A stretch of 64,000 nt of DNA from Thermogemmatispora carboxidivorans. GTDB lineage: Bacteria; Chloroflexota; Ktedonobacteria; Ktedonobacterales; Ktedonobacteraceae. Below are positions 34,830 through 43,814 of this stretch, in pieces. A model generated the notes under the pieces. It was not told where the DNA came from, ran no database searches, and saw only the letters and a list, made by a program, of their open reading frames with translations. Location of the stretch: contig NZ_JNIM01000001.1 of NCBI RefSeq assembly GCF_000702505.1, positions 1,302,001 to 1,366,000 of the forward strand. Direction: 5' to 3'. Both the position numbers and the translations under genes were made by a program. The number at the start of each line of letters is the position of its first letter. The stretch's first letter is position 1.

Positions 34830-36524
34830 ATGGTCATTGAGTTAGAGACTCGCATTACTGAGGTCACTGTCTATGGCGATCGGGCCCTGGTCAAGCGGCA
34901 GGGAAACCTCTCCCTGGAGGCTGGCGAGCATGAGCTGCGCATCAACTATCTGCCGCCCTTCCTCAAGGACTCGCTGCGCGCGAGCGGGCGGGGGCCGACG
35001 GGAACGCGCCTGCTTGGTGTGGAGACGACCACTGCCTTTTTGCCACGCCCACCCGAACAAGAGCTACTGCGCTTACAAACAGCCTGTGATTTGTTGGATC
35101 GCAAGGTGCAGCTTTTGAAAGCTCGTCAACAGGCCCTGGAGCAGCGCCGACGCTGGGTCCAGGCTTTGGGTGAGCAGGCGCCGGCACTAATCCAGGGCCT
35201 GACCCAGGGACGCTTACAACCGGGAGATTACCAGAGCTTTTTTGCTGCTCTGCTGGAGCAAATGTTGCAGGATGCCGAGGCCTCCCAGGATGTGGCTATC
35301 CAACTTCAACAACTGCAAGAGGAGTTACAGGCTAAGAAACGTGAGCTGGAGCAGAAACGTCTTGGCAGCAATCCTGACCGTCTGGCCGTACTCGTCAGCG
35401 TGGAGCTGTTGCAAGCCGGCGAGCTGAGCCTGGAGCTGAGCTATCTGATCGAACGGGCTGCCTGGCATCCCAGCTACGACGCGCGTCTCTCCTTTGCGGA
35501 CCACGATACTGGCAGTGGAGGTCTGGAGAGCAGCGTTGATCTCACCTGCCTTGGCCTGGTAGAGCAGCACACCGGTGAAGACTGGAACGAGGTAGCGCTG
35601 GCGCTCTCGACAGCGCGCCCTGCCCAGGCGACAGTTCTTCCCGAGCTGAAGCCCTGGTACGTAGATACTTTCCAGCCGGTTTTCTCGCCGCTGGCAGGAA
35701 CAGGACCTGCTCCGGCCTCCCCTCCTGTGCTCTATGCCATGCCCAGCCCCAGCCCTAGCCCCGGCTCGCGGCAGCAGCGGGCCTTGCTGGCCAGCCCGAT
35801 GGAGGCCTTGCCAACTACAGCCATCTCCGACGAAAGCCAGGCCAAAGAAGAAGCGCCAGCCAGCGAGGAGGCCGTCGAGCCAGGGGCCGAGATTGAGCAG
35901 CGAGCCACTGCCCTGGTCTATCGCTGTGGAAGCTCCGTCAGCATTCCCTCCGACGGCTCGCCCCATCGAACGCTCATTGCGTCCTATCGGCTTCCCTGCC
36001 GGCTGGAAGTAGTTGCGATTCCTGCCTTGGAGGAGGCGGCTCACCTGCGCGCCACCGTAGAGAACAGTAGCGGCGGTGTCCTGCTCAAAGGCAAGGCCAA
36101 CATCTTCGTCGATAACGAGTACGTCGGCACCACAGAAATCGACCTGACCGCTCCTGGGCAAACCTTCCGTCTCTTCCTTGGTCTCGATGACACCGTACGC
36201 ATTCGGCGTGAGTTAATCGAGCGCAAGGTCGAGCAGGGCGGTCGCCTGCAGGGAAATCTACGGCGCATCACCTACGCCTACCGCATTACGGTAGAGAACT
36301 TTGCCCAGGGCGAACGGCGCGTTGTGATCATGGATCGTCTGCCTGTCTCGCGCCACGAACGCATCAAAGTGCATATCGTTTCTCTCTATCCGGAGCCACA
36401 GGAGCGCAGCAAGCTGGAGCAGCTCACCTGGCAGTTCACATTGCCCGCTGGCGGTACGCAGCAAATGGAAGAGCGCTTCGTGGTTGAGCACCCACGCGAT
36501 TTGCGCGTCACCGGTCTTCCTTGA
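34830..36524 (+). CDS. MuiA-family protein (DUF4139/DUF4140)
   Basis: This 564-residue protein resembles the mucoidy inhibitor MuiA family. The N-terminal domain (ITEVTVYGDRALVKRQG, LEAGEHELRI) is followed by a coiled coil (about 70-180, rich in L, Q, E and R). The C-terminal DUF4139 part contains YLIERAAWHPSYDARL and YVGTTEIDLTAPGQTFRLFLG, with DRLPVSRHERIKV near the end. A P/S/E-rich insert of about 70 residues (near 285-365) interrupts it. AGGAGGTAGGG precedes the ATG. The biochemical role is unknown. Confidence 0.82.
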   Translation: MVIELETRITEVTVYGDRALVKRQGNLSLEAGEHELRINYLPPFLKDSLRASGRGPTGTRLLGVETTTAFLPRPPEQELLRLQTACDLLDRKVQLLKARQQALEQRRRWVQALGEQAPALIQGLTQGRLQPGDYQSFFAALLEQMLQDAEASQDVAIQLQQLQEELQAKKRELEQKRLGSNPDRLAVLVSVELLQAGELSLELSYLIERAAWHPSYDARLSFADHDTGSGGLESSVDLTCLGLVEQHTGEDWNEVALALSTARPAQATVLPELKPWYVDTFQPVFSPLAGTGPAPASPPVLYAMPSPSPSPGSRQQRALLASPMEALPTTAISDESQAKEEAPASEEAVEPGAEIEQRATALVYRCGSSVSIPSDGSPHRTLIASYRLPCRLEVVAIPALEEAAHLRATVENSSGGVLLKGKANIFVDNEYVGTTEIDLTAPGQTFRLFLGLDDTVRIRRELIERKVEQGGRLQGNLRRITYAYRITVENFAQGERRVVIMDRLPVSRHERIKVHIVSLYPEPQERSKLEQLTWQFTLPAGGTQQMEERFVVEHPRDLRVTGLP

Positions 36525-36589
36525 GGCCCGCACTCGGCTGATGGGAACAAGGAGCCGCTTTTCCGGGGAGCAGTGTGCATTTTGCAGAT

Positions 36590-36637
36590 TCAGTGCTGCA
36601 CTGAGGCAAGATGGCACGCAAGGAAAAATGTTATAAT
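36590..36637 (+). promoter_or_regulatory. Promoter and palindrome upstream of the molybdenum hydroxylase operon
   Basis: TGTTATAAT (36629-36637) is an extended -10 with consensus TATAAT; the -35 is poor. Upstream lies TCAGTGCTGCACTGA (36590-36604), a perfect palindrome with one central base, suitable for a dimeric activator or repressor. Confidence 0.5.
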
Positions 36638-36753
36638 AACACAGGGTTGCACTATCTAGAGAACCCGATCGGCTCCCCTGTCAGCCGGAGTGCTTGCTGA
36701 GGGATCTTCCCTACGTCACCCTGGTGATGACCATCGGGCCGAAAGGAGACCAC

Positions 36754-37266
36754 ATGCGCGAACTGATTACCCTGCGTGTCAATGGCGAACGCTATGAGGT
36801 GGCGGTGCTGCCTCATCGGACCTTGCTAGAGGTCCTGCGTGAGGATCTCGGGCTGATCGGCACAAAACATGGCTGCGAGCTAGGCGAGTGTGGCGCCTGC
36901 ACTGTGCTCCTCGACGGCGTGCCGGTTCTCTCCTGCTTGACGCTGCCGCTAGAGGTTCAGGGCGCTGAGATTACGACCATTGAAGGGCTGGAGGAGCGGG
37001 GCAGGTTACACCCATTGCAGGAGGCCTTTGCCGAGCTGGGAGCGGCTCAATGTGGCTACTGTACTCCTGGGATGCTCCTCTCTGCGGCAGCCCTCCTGCG
37101 TCAGAATCCCCGCCCAACGCGCGAAGAGATCAAGCAAGCCCTTGCTGGAAACCTCTGCCGTTGCACCGGCTACACCAAGATCTACGAGGCGATTGAGGCT
37201 GCGGCGAGACGTCTGTCTGCTGTGCACGAAGATGAGCGGCAGCCCGATGCAGCCCTGCAGCCCTGA
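36754..37266 (+). CDS. Molybdenum hydroxylase [2Fe-2S] small subunit (HcrC-like)
   Basis: This 170-residue iron-sulfur subunit of the xanthine dehydrogenase/CoxS type relays electrons between the molybdenum and flavin subunits. The plant-type cluster uses GCELGECGACTVLL with a later Cys. The second, all-helical cluster uses CGYCTPGM and NLCRCTGY. Start ATG 36754 follows AAAGGAGACCAC; earlier codons to 36694 lack a ribosome site. It is first in a tight operon with the catalytic and flavin subunits. The operon resembles 4-hydroxybenzoyl-CoA reductase (see the flavin subunit). Confidence 0.9.
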   Translation: MRELITLRVNGERYEVAVLPHRTLLEVLREDLGLIGTKHGCELGECGACTVLLDGVPVLSCLTLPLEVQGAEITTIEGLEERGRLHPLQEAFAELGAAQCGYCTPGMLLSAAALLRQNPRPTREEIKQALAGNLCRCTGYTKIYEAIEAAARRLSAVHEDERQPDAALQP

Positions 37267-37344
37267 CGGCATGCTGGCCAGATCGACACTGAGCGGCTAT
37301 CGTCCGCTCAGCTCAGCACCGGGACACAAAGGAGAGAAGAAGCT

Positions 37345-39936
37345 ATGGACGAATGGCGGCGCCTGCAACCGCGCAAAGCAGGTCCCTACAGAGTGGTAGG
37401 TCAGCCCCTGCCCAAAGTCGATGCCTATAGCACTGTAACCGGGCGGGCCGTCTATGCCGATGACATCATGCTCCCGCGCATGCTCTACGGAGGCCTCCTG
37501 CGCTCGCCTCATCCCCATGCACGCATACTTTCCATCAACACTCGTAAGGCGCGGGAGCTGCCGGGCGTGCTGGCCATCATTACTGGCGAAGATCTGCCGC
37601 GTAAATACGGTATTTTGCCTTCAAGTCAAGATGAAACGGCCTTAGCCATCGACAAAGTGCGCTACGTTGGCGACCCAGTGGCCGCCGTGGCCGCTGTTGA
37701 CCCGGACACCCTGGAGCAAGCCCTGCGCCTGATCGAAGTCGAGTACGAGGTCCTGCCGGCCCTCATGAGCATCGACGAGGCGCTGGCCCATCCTGACATC
37801 AAGATTCACGAGGAGGCGCGCACCGGTAACATTCACAAGGCCGTCTCCTACGAATTCGGTGAGGTTGAGGCTGGCTTTGCCGCTGCCGACTACGTACGTG
37901 AAGACTGGTTTTACTACGAAGGCAACAACCACGTGCCGATCGAGACCCATGCCTGTGTCGCGCGCTGGGAGCCGGACCCTCATGATCCTGTAGGGGGAAA
38001 ACTCACCCTCTGGTCCTCGACTCAGACCCCTCACTATGTCCATCGCGAGGTCAGCAAGGTCCTGGGTATTCCACCTTCTCACCTGCGTGTGATTGCCCCC
38101 CATGTGGGAGGGGGCTTCGGAGGCAAGAGCGATCCCTTCTCGCATGAGATTTGTGCCTGTGAGCTAGCGCGTCGCACGGGGAGGCCCGTCAAGATCACCT
38201 GTACGCGCGAGGAAGTCTTTCTCATTCATCGTGGACGCCATCCAGTCAAGATGTGGATCAAGACGGGCCTCAAGCGTGACGGGACAATCACCGCCATGCA
38301 TTTCCGCTCCTTCCTGGATGGCGGGGCCTATGGCTCCTACGGTGTTGCCACCACCTACTATACGGGGGCCCTCCAGCCGGTCACCTATGCTCTTCCCGCC
38401 TACAAATTCGAGGGTATGCGCCTTTTCACCAACAAACCGCCCTGTGGCCCCAAGCGCGGTCACGGTACGCCTCAGCCGCGCTTCGCCGTCGAGGTGCATC
38501 TCGACAAAATCGCCGCCGATCTGGGACTCGACCCGATCGAGCTGCGTAAGCGCAATCTGGTGCGGCCCTTCAGTCGGACCATCAACGGCCTGCGCATCAC
38601 GAGCTGCGCGCTAGAGGAATGTCTGGAGCAGGTCGTGGCTCGCTCTGGTTGGCGTGAATTTCAGGCTGCGCGTCCAGCGCGAGAGGCCGAGGCTGAGCGT
38701 CGCTTCTCCCCTGTCCGCTACGGCATGGGACTGGCCGTCTCAACCTACATTTGTGGAGCCGGCAAGCCGATCTACTGGAACGATATGCCCCATTCCGCCG
38801 TTCAGATCCGTCTTGATCGCGGTGGGGGGGTTACCGTCTACTGCGGTGCCACCGATATTGGTCAGGGTTCAACCTCGGTGCTCGCCTATATCGTGGCCGA
38901 GGAACTAGGAGTTGAGCCGGAGCGCATCCACCTGGAGACCGCCGATACCACCCTGACCCCGGTCGACCTTGGCTCCTACTCCAGTCGCGTCACCTTCATG
39001 GCGGGCAACGCCGCCATTCAAGCAGCCAGACGTCTGAAAGAGCTACTGCACAGCGCTGCCGCTGAGCGACTGCGCGTCCCTCCCGATCGTCTGGAGAGCG
39101 GCGACGGCTGCATCTACTCTGTCGATGATCCGCAGGTAGCCCTTTCCTTTGAGCAGGCAGTGCAACTGGCGGAAGCTCGCTACGGAGCTCTGGTCTCCGC
39201 CGGCTCCTATGCACCGCCGGAGGACATTCACGGCGACTTCAAGGGGGCCGGGGTTGGTCCCTCACCCGCTTACTCATACTCGGCCTGCGTTGCCCTGGTG
39301 GCGGTCGACAGCGAGACAGGCGAGGTCAAAGTTGAAAAGCTCTGGCTGGCTCACGATGTGGGCCAGGCGATTAACCCCTTACTCGTCGCTGGCCAGGTCG
39401 AGGGAAGCGCCTACATGGGCTATGGGGAGGCCCTCATGGAGCAGCAGATCTTTCGCAAAGGGCGGCATAAGATCCCGTCGATCCTGGACTACAAGATTCC
39501 CACTACCCTCGACACGCCGGAAATTGAAACCATCCTGGTTGGCCAGCCTGATGAAGAAGGCCCCTTTGGGGGCAAAGAGGCTGGCCAGGGGCCGCTGCTG
39601 CCCGTCATGCCGGCCATTGCCAATGCCATCTATAACGCTGTTGGCATCCGCATCGACGAAGTGCCGATCACACCAGATAAGGTCTTGCGCGCCCTCAAAG
39701 CAGCCCGTAGCGAGCCTGGTGAGCGTCCGCTACCCCCGCCGCGTGTCACGCCCATTGCCCTGAGCGAGCCGTGGCCAGCGCGGCTCATTCGCTGGTCGCC
39801 AGGACATGCAGGGCTGGCGGAGCAGCCGCTCAAACTGATGAATGGTCACCGTCAGTATCAGGAGCAGGGAGAGAGCACTCCCCAGGGGGCGGCTACCCCC
39901 CCCTCCCGGCTTCCACAGAAAGGAGGAACTGCCTGA
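37345..39936 (+). CDS. Molybdenum hydroxylase catalytic subunit (HcrA-like)
   Basis: This is an 863-residue molybdopterin subunit. GGGFGGK (255-261) binds the cofactor. The active loop reads NKPPCGPKRGHGTPQPRFAVE, whose RGHG form resembles 4-hydroxybenzoyl-CoA reductase rather than CO dehydrogenase (AYxCSFR). GATDIGQGSTS and the C-terminal GGKEAG segments fit the family. The position of the conserved molybdenum-site glutamate (GVGEP/AGEG) is glutamine, Q748. A Pro-rich tail of about 70 residues extends past the usual end. The reaction is probably hydroxylation or reductive dehydroxylation of an aromatic CoA ester or a similar compound. Its last codon abuts the next ATG. Confidence 0.85.
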   Translation: MDEWRRLQPRKAGPYRVVGQPLPKVDAYSTVTGRAVYADDIMLPRMLYGGLLRSPHPHARILSINTRKARELPGVLAIITGEDLPRKYGILPSSQDETALAIDKVRYVGDPVAAVAAVDPDTLEQALRLIEVEYEVLPALMSIDEALAHPDIKIHEEARTGNIHKAVSYEFGEVEAGFAAADYVREDWFYYEGNNHVPIETHACVARWEPDPHDPVGGKLTLWSSTQTPHYVHREVSKVLGIPPSHLRVIAPHVGGGFGGKSDPFSHEICACELARRTGRPVKITCTREEVFLIHRGRHPVKMWIKTGLKRDGTITAMHFRSFLDGGAYGSYGVATTYYTGALQPVTYALPAYKFEGMRLFTNKPPCGPKRGHGTPQPRFAVEVHLDKIAADLGLDPIELRKRNLVRPFSRTINGLRITSCALEECLEQVVARSGWREFQAARPAREAEAERRFSPVRYGMGLAVSTYICGAGKPIYWNDMPHSAVQIRLDRGGGVTVYCGATDIGQGSTSVLAYIVAEELGVEPERIHLETADTTLTPVDLGSYSSRVTFMAGNAAIQAARRLKELLHSAAAERLRVPPDRLESGDGCIYSVDDPQVALSFEQAVQLAEARYGALVSAGSYAPPEDIHGDFKGAGVGPSPAYSYSACVALVAVDSETGEVKVEKLWLAHDVGQAINPLLVAGQVEGSAYMGYGEALMEQQIFRKGRHKIPSILDYKIPTTLDTPEIETILVGQPDEEGPFGGKEAGQGPLLPVMPAIANAIYNAVGIRIDEVPITPDKVLRALKAARSEPGERPLPPPRVTPIALSEPWPARLIRWSPGHAGLAEQPLKLMNGHRQYQEQGESTPQGAATPPSRLPQKGGTA

Positions 39937-40944
39937 ATGCTGCGCCTGCCTCCTTTTCGCTATCTGGCACCACGCACGCTCAGCGAAGCGACGCGCCTCC
40001 TGGCCGAGGAGGGACCAGCGGCCATGCCCGTGGCCGGTGGCACTGACTTGCTGCCCAATATGAAGCGCCGCCAGTTTACGCCTGCGGCCTTGGTCGGACT
40101 GCGCCGCCTACACGAGCTTAAGGGGATCAGCGGCTCTCCAGAGGTGGGAGTGAGGATCGGCGCAGGAGAGACCCTGACAAGCGTGAGCACCCATCCACTC
40201 ATTCGCACCCACTATCCTGCTCTGGCATTGGCAGCAGCAGCGGTCTCTACACCGCAATTGCGCAACGCTGGCACGATTGGCGGCAATATCTTGCTCGATA
40301 CGCGCTGTAACTATTATAATCAAACCGAGTTCTGGCGCCATTCCATCGGCTATTGCATGAAGCGTGACGGCAGCATCTGCCTTGTCGCTCCGGGCAGTCC
40401 GCGCTGCTGGGCCATCTCCTCGGCGGATACAGTGCCTGTGCTTGTGGTCCTGCAAGCGCGGGTACGCCTGGTCAGTGTGCGTGGCGAGCGCGAGATACCG
40501 ATTCAGGAGCTGTTCCGTGACGATGGCATGCGACCTTATACACGCGAGACCGATGAGATCTTAAGTGAGATCTGGCTGCCGCCTGCGCCTGGTTGGCGCA
40601 GTACCTATCTCAAGCTACGCCGACGTGGCTCCTTTGACTTCCCCATTCTAGGTGTGGCCGCGGCCCTGCGTCGTGAGCAGGATGGCCGCATAGGCGATGT
40701 ACGCATTGCCCTGGGCGCTGTTGCTTCTCACCCTGTTGAAGCTGAAGAGGCGATGGCGCACCTGCGGGGGCAGCAGCCAACACCTGCCCTGCTGCAGGAG
40801 GTGGCCGCTCTGGCGGCGAAGCGTGCCCGGCCACTGGACAACGCGGATCTGACAATTACCTATCGCAAACAGCTCACACCGGTCTATGTTCGACGAGCAC
40901 TCGACCTGCTGCTAGGGGCAGAACAGGGCAGCGGAGCTAAGTAA
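39937..40944 (+). CDS. Molybdenum hydroxylase FAD subunit with [4Fe-4S] insert (HcrB-like)
   Basis: This is a 335-residue FAD subunit of the CoxM fold. VAGGTDLLPNMKR binds FAD, and AGTIGGN is the second FAD motif. Residues 121-160 carry an insert with Cys124, Cys140, Cys148 and Cys157. The gaps of 15, 7 and 8 residues are those I recall for the [4Fe-4S] cluster of Thauera 4-hydroxybenzoyl-CoA reductase beta (Cys122, 138, 146, 155). NYYNQTEFWR and GYCMK around them also match that family. This cluster lets the enzyme run as a reductase. The start codon directly follows the TGA of the previous gene. Confidence 0.88.
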   Translation: MLRLPPFRYLAPRTLSEATRLLAEEGPAAMPVAGGTDLLPNMKRRQFTPAALVGLRRLHELKGISGSPEVGVRIGAGETLTSVSTHPLIRTHYPALALAAAAVSTPQLRNAGTIGGNILLDTRCNYYNQTEFWRHSIGYCMKRDGSICLVAPGSPRCWAISSADTVPVLVVLQARVRLVSVRGEREIPIQELFRDDGMRPYTRETDEILSEIWLPPAPGWRSTYLKLRRRGSFDFPILGVAAALRREQDGRIGDVRIALGAVASHPVEAEEAMAHLRGQQPTPALLQEVAALAAKRARPLDNADLTITYRKQLTPVYVRRALDLLLGAEQGSGAK

Positions 40945-41278
40945 GCTTGGGGCCGACCTTGAAGCGCTCCGCCGCTGTCCAGGCGTGTTACTGGATGAGA
41001 AAGCTCCGCCCGTCTACCCGGTAGGTCGGAAAGAGAGGGCCGTCCTTTGTCTGCCATCTGCGGGCCCCTGGCTCTATCTGGCCCGTCAGGTAGTCCCTGC
41101 CCGGGCGCAGGGGCTTCCAGCGAGTGCTACTTGCTATAACCACAGGTACAGGACAGGCAAAGAAGAAACGGAAGAAAGAGAAGAGAAGAACGAGAAAGCC
41201 GCAAGGAGAAGAGAAGGGATATGGCGCGCTTTCCTGCCCGCCGGGCAGCTCGGGACCGGGAGTGAAAGGACGTGACCC
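40945..41278 (+). other. Gap between the hydroxylase operon and CoA ligase, with hairpins
   Basis: Two stems are visible: GCCCCTG/CAGGGGC (about 41066-41112) and CTGCCC/GGGCAG (41234-41248), the latter about 30 bases before the ligase start. Between them is a purine-rich run (about 41155-41220). Readthrough or attenuation between the two transcription units is possible. Confidence 0.4.
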
Positions 41279-42568
41279 ATGCCTCAATCGAATCATCCAC
41301 GGCTGGAGACTGCTTCGCGTTCGCTGATCGAAGCGCGGCAATTGGCCCGGCTCCAGCTAGGGCTTACGCGCATTCTACCGCGCAATAGTTTCTACGAACG
41401 AAAATTGTTGGCCAATGGCCAGCCGCTCTCCCTAACGCGGTTGCGCGATCTATCGCGCTTGCCCTTTACAACCAAACAAGAGCTGCTTGCCGATCAGGAG
41501 CGGCACCCACTCTATGGCGAGAACATGACCTACGCGCTCAGCGAGTACGTACGTTATCACCAGACATCAGGTACGACCGGACGACCCTTGCGTGTCCTCG
41601 ATACGGTTGAGAGCTGGAAGTGGTGGGCCGACTGCTGGAAGACGGTCTATCAGGCAGCGGGCGTCACCCGTGACGATGTAATCTTCATCGCCTTTGGTTT
41701 CGGGCCCTTCATCGGCTTCTGGGCGGCCTATGAAGGAGCCAAAAATCTGGGTGCCCTGGTGGTTCCCGGCGGCGGGATGGACTCGCTGCAACGGCTGCGT
41801 ATGATGCAGGACGTGCAGGCCACTGTTCTGGTGTGCACGCCGAGCTATGCCCTGCGTCTGGCAGAGATTGCCCGTCAAGAGGGTCTTGATCTACAGAAGC
41901 TCAAGGTGCGCATTACGATTCATGCAGGCGAACCGGGGGCTTCGATTCCGGCCACGCGCCGGCGTATTGAAGAGGCTTGGGGGGCTAAAGCTTACGATCA
42001 TGCCGGCATGTCCGAAATGGGTGCCTACGGCTTTACCTGCGAACAGCAGCATGGCCTGCATGTCAACGAAGGCGAATTCATCGCTGAAATTCTGGACCCC
42101 CGCTCGGGCCAGCCTGTGCCAGTGGGCGAGGTTGGTGAGTTAGTGCTGACCAACCTGGGGCGTTGGGGCAATCCTGCCCTGCGCTATCGCACTGGGGATC
42201 TGGTACGCAATGGGGGCTATAGCTGTCCCTGTGGCCGGGCCTTTCTCCTGCTCCCTGGGGGGATCTTGGGGCGCATTGACGACATGCTCATTGTACGTGG
42301 CGTCAATATCTATCCTTCAGCGATTGCCGAGATCTTGCATCGCTTTCCTGAAGTGGCCGAGTACCGCATCATCATCACTAACAATGGGTCACTGGATGAG
42401 ATCGCGCTCCAGGTCGAATGTCCTTCCTCGTTGGTCAGCGAAATCCACGAGGCCCTGCGGGCTGCTTTCGGCTTGCGCATCCCTGTCGAGGCCGTCGCAG
42501 AGGGAAGCTTGCCACGCTTTGAGCTCAAGGCCAAGCGCGTAGAAGATCGCCGTAGGCGGATGCTCTAG
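41279..42568 (+). CDS. Phenylacetate-CoA ligase-type AMP-forming ligase
   Basis: This 429-residue acyl-CoA ligase of the PaaK family activates an aromatic acid with ATP and CoA. HQTSGTTGRPL is the ATP loop, and AGMSEMGAYGF and YRTGDL are later adenylation motifs. ILGRIDDMLIVRGVNIYPSAI is the C-terminal hinge. CPCGRAF may hold a zinc, as in some PaaK relatives. Length matches PaaK and not the longer benzoate-CoA ligases. Its position after an HcrCAB-like set suggests that it makes the CoA ester that the hydroxylase uses. AAAGGA precedes the ATG. Confidence 0.87.
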   Translation: MPQSNHPRLETASRSLIEARQLARLQLGLTRILPRNSFYERKLLANGQPLSLTRLRDLSRLPFTTKQELLADQERHPLYGENMTYALSEYVRYHQTSGTTGRPLRVLDTVESWKWWADCWKTVYQAAGVTRDDVIFIAFGFGPFIGFWAAYEGAKNLGALVVPGGGMDSLQRLRMMQDVQATVLVCTPSYALRLAEIARQEGLDLQKLKVRITIHAGEPGASIPATRRRIEEAWGAKAYDHAGMSEMGAYGFTCEQQHGLHVNEGEFIAEILDPRSGQPVPVGEVGELVLTNLGRWGNPALRYRTGDLVRNGGYSCPCGRAFLLLPGGILGRIDDMLIVRGVNIYPSAIAEILHRFPEVAEYRIIITNNGSLDEIALQVECPSSLVSEIHEALRAAFGLRIPVEAVAEGSLPRFELKAKRVEDRRRRML

Positions 42569-42593
42569 GGCTGTTTCTCTCTTGGTGCCTCGC

Positions 42594-42623
42594 TTGTATC
42601 GCTATCTGTCCGGAGCATATAAT
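42594..42623 (+). promoter_or_regulatory. Promoter of the beta-sandwich protein gene
   Basis: TTGTAT (42594-42599), an 18-base spacer and perfect TATAAT (42618-42623), about 50 bases before the start codon. Confidence 0.7.
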
Positions 42624-42674
42624 AGATCGATTCGTAAAAAGTGTGCTTTTGCTCGCTCTTCAAGGAGGAGATCC

Positions 42675-43520
42675 GTGAACATGAATGCTGTGTCTCTCAC
42701 CCGAAAACGTCCTCCGGAGAAAATCTGGCGCCAGTTCCACTTTGCCTCCAATGGACTGGAGATCATGCCGAACCCACCCCGTGTTGGGGAAGCAGCCACG
42801 ATTCGTCTTCTCGTATGTAATGAAACAGGGCAGTCGCTCACGGTGCGGAAGGTCTCGCCACGGGTCTACTCCTTTGGCATCGGGGCCCCCAAGCAGGAGC
42901 ATTTGCCGGAGCTAGGGCCTTTGACTTTAGCTGCGGACCCTGCCCATGTCGAGACTCTCACCTGGCAATGGCTTCCAACAATGGCCGGGCATCGTTGTCT
43001 GCGTGTCCATCTCGACATCGAGGGATGGCCAGACCCCTGGGTTGTGGGCTGTAATCTGCAGGTGATCGAAGCCACGGAAGACGCCTGCCGTTGGCAGGTG
43101 CCGTTCCTGCTGGGGAATCCCACAGAGAAGGCCCAGCCCTTGCGCCTGCGTCTCAACTTCCACAGCACTGGTCTGGAAGGGGGAGCCTTCCAAGCCTGGG
43201 TTGAGCTACCGCAAGATGGTCGCCGCCTGGTGCTCAGAGAGCCGCTCTGGTTACAACCTCATGAGGAGCGCTTTGCTTTTCTGATGATTCGTACCCATCC
43301 CCTGGTAGCAGAACCATTCGAGCTGGTCAGCGATATTGAAGCCTGGCTTGGTGATGCCTTCCTTGATGGTATTCGTGTCATTGTCCGGCGTCGGGTGCCA
43401 GTCAAACCGTTGCCTTGGTCTGGAAGGAGTGAGCGAGCCAATACAGTTGGAAGGAGAGAGGTGGAAGACAGTACAGTCCTGGCTGGTCTACCCGCGGGGC
43501 TGAGAAGAAGCGAAACTTAG
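42675..43520 (+). CDS. Hypothetical two-domain beta-sandwich protein, 281 aa
   Basis: No family is recognised. Two Ig-like stretches are suggested. The first runs about 25-130 (MPNPPRVGEAATIRLLVCNETGQSLTVRKVSPRVYSFG, then LEGWPDPWVV-like), resembling CARDB-type repeats. The second runs about 135-250 (PFLLGNPTEKAQPLRLRLNFHSTG). There is no signal peptide or membrane helix. AAGGAGG lies six bases before GTG 42675; ATG 42681 is the alternative. It may be a structural or binding protein. Confidence 0.65.
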   Translation: MNMNAVSLTRKRPPEKIWRQFHFASNGLEIMPNPPRVGEAATIRLLVCNETGQSLTVRKVSPRVYSFGIGAPKQEHLPELGPLTLAADPAHVETLTWQWLPTMAGHRCLRVHLDIEGWPDPWVVGCNLQVIEATEDACRWQVPFLLGNPTEKAQPLRLRLNFHSTGLEGGAFQAWVELPQDGRRLVLREPLWLQPHEERFAFLMIRTHPLVAEPFELVSDIEAWLGDAFLDGIRVIVRRRVPVKPLPWSGRSERANTVGRREVEDSTVLAGLPAGLRRSET

Positions 43521-43538
43521 CCTGGCGCTGGTGATATC

Positions 43539-43561
43539 AGGGCGGTGGACAGGTCCGCCCT
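43539..43561 (+). terminator. Terminator after the beta-sandwich gene
   Basis: AGGGCGG (43539-43545) pairs with CCGCCCT (43555-43561), followed by CCTTTCG, 19 bases after the stop. Confidence 0.6.
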
Positions 43562-43814
43562 CCTTTCGCTGCTCGACCGGTGGCTCTTCTAGCGTAGCCA
43601 GGCTACTGTCGCTCTGGCCTGCCTGTGGCCACCGGTCCTGTCTTTCTCCCTTGTCTCGTTCCTCCTCGGAGGAAAGGCCGAGAAGCTCATCGGGAACCAT
43701 GATGCTCTCGTGGGCGGCCAGCGACCGTGTGTGAGCTGAGTGGAGCCATCGGCCCGGGCAGGACAGACAAAGGACGCTCTAGCACTCTGTGCATTCTCTC
43801 AGGAAGAGAGGTCT

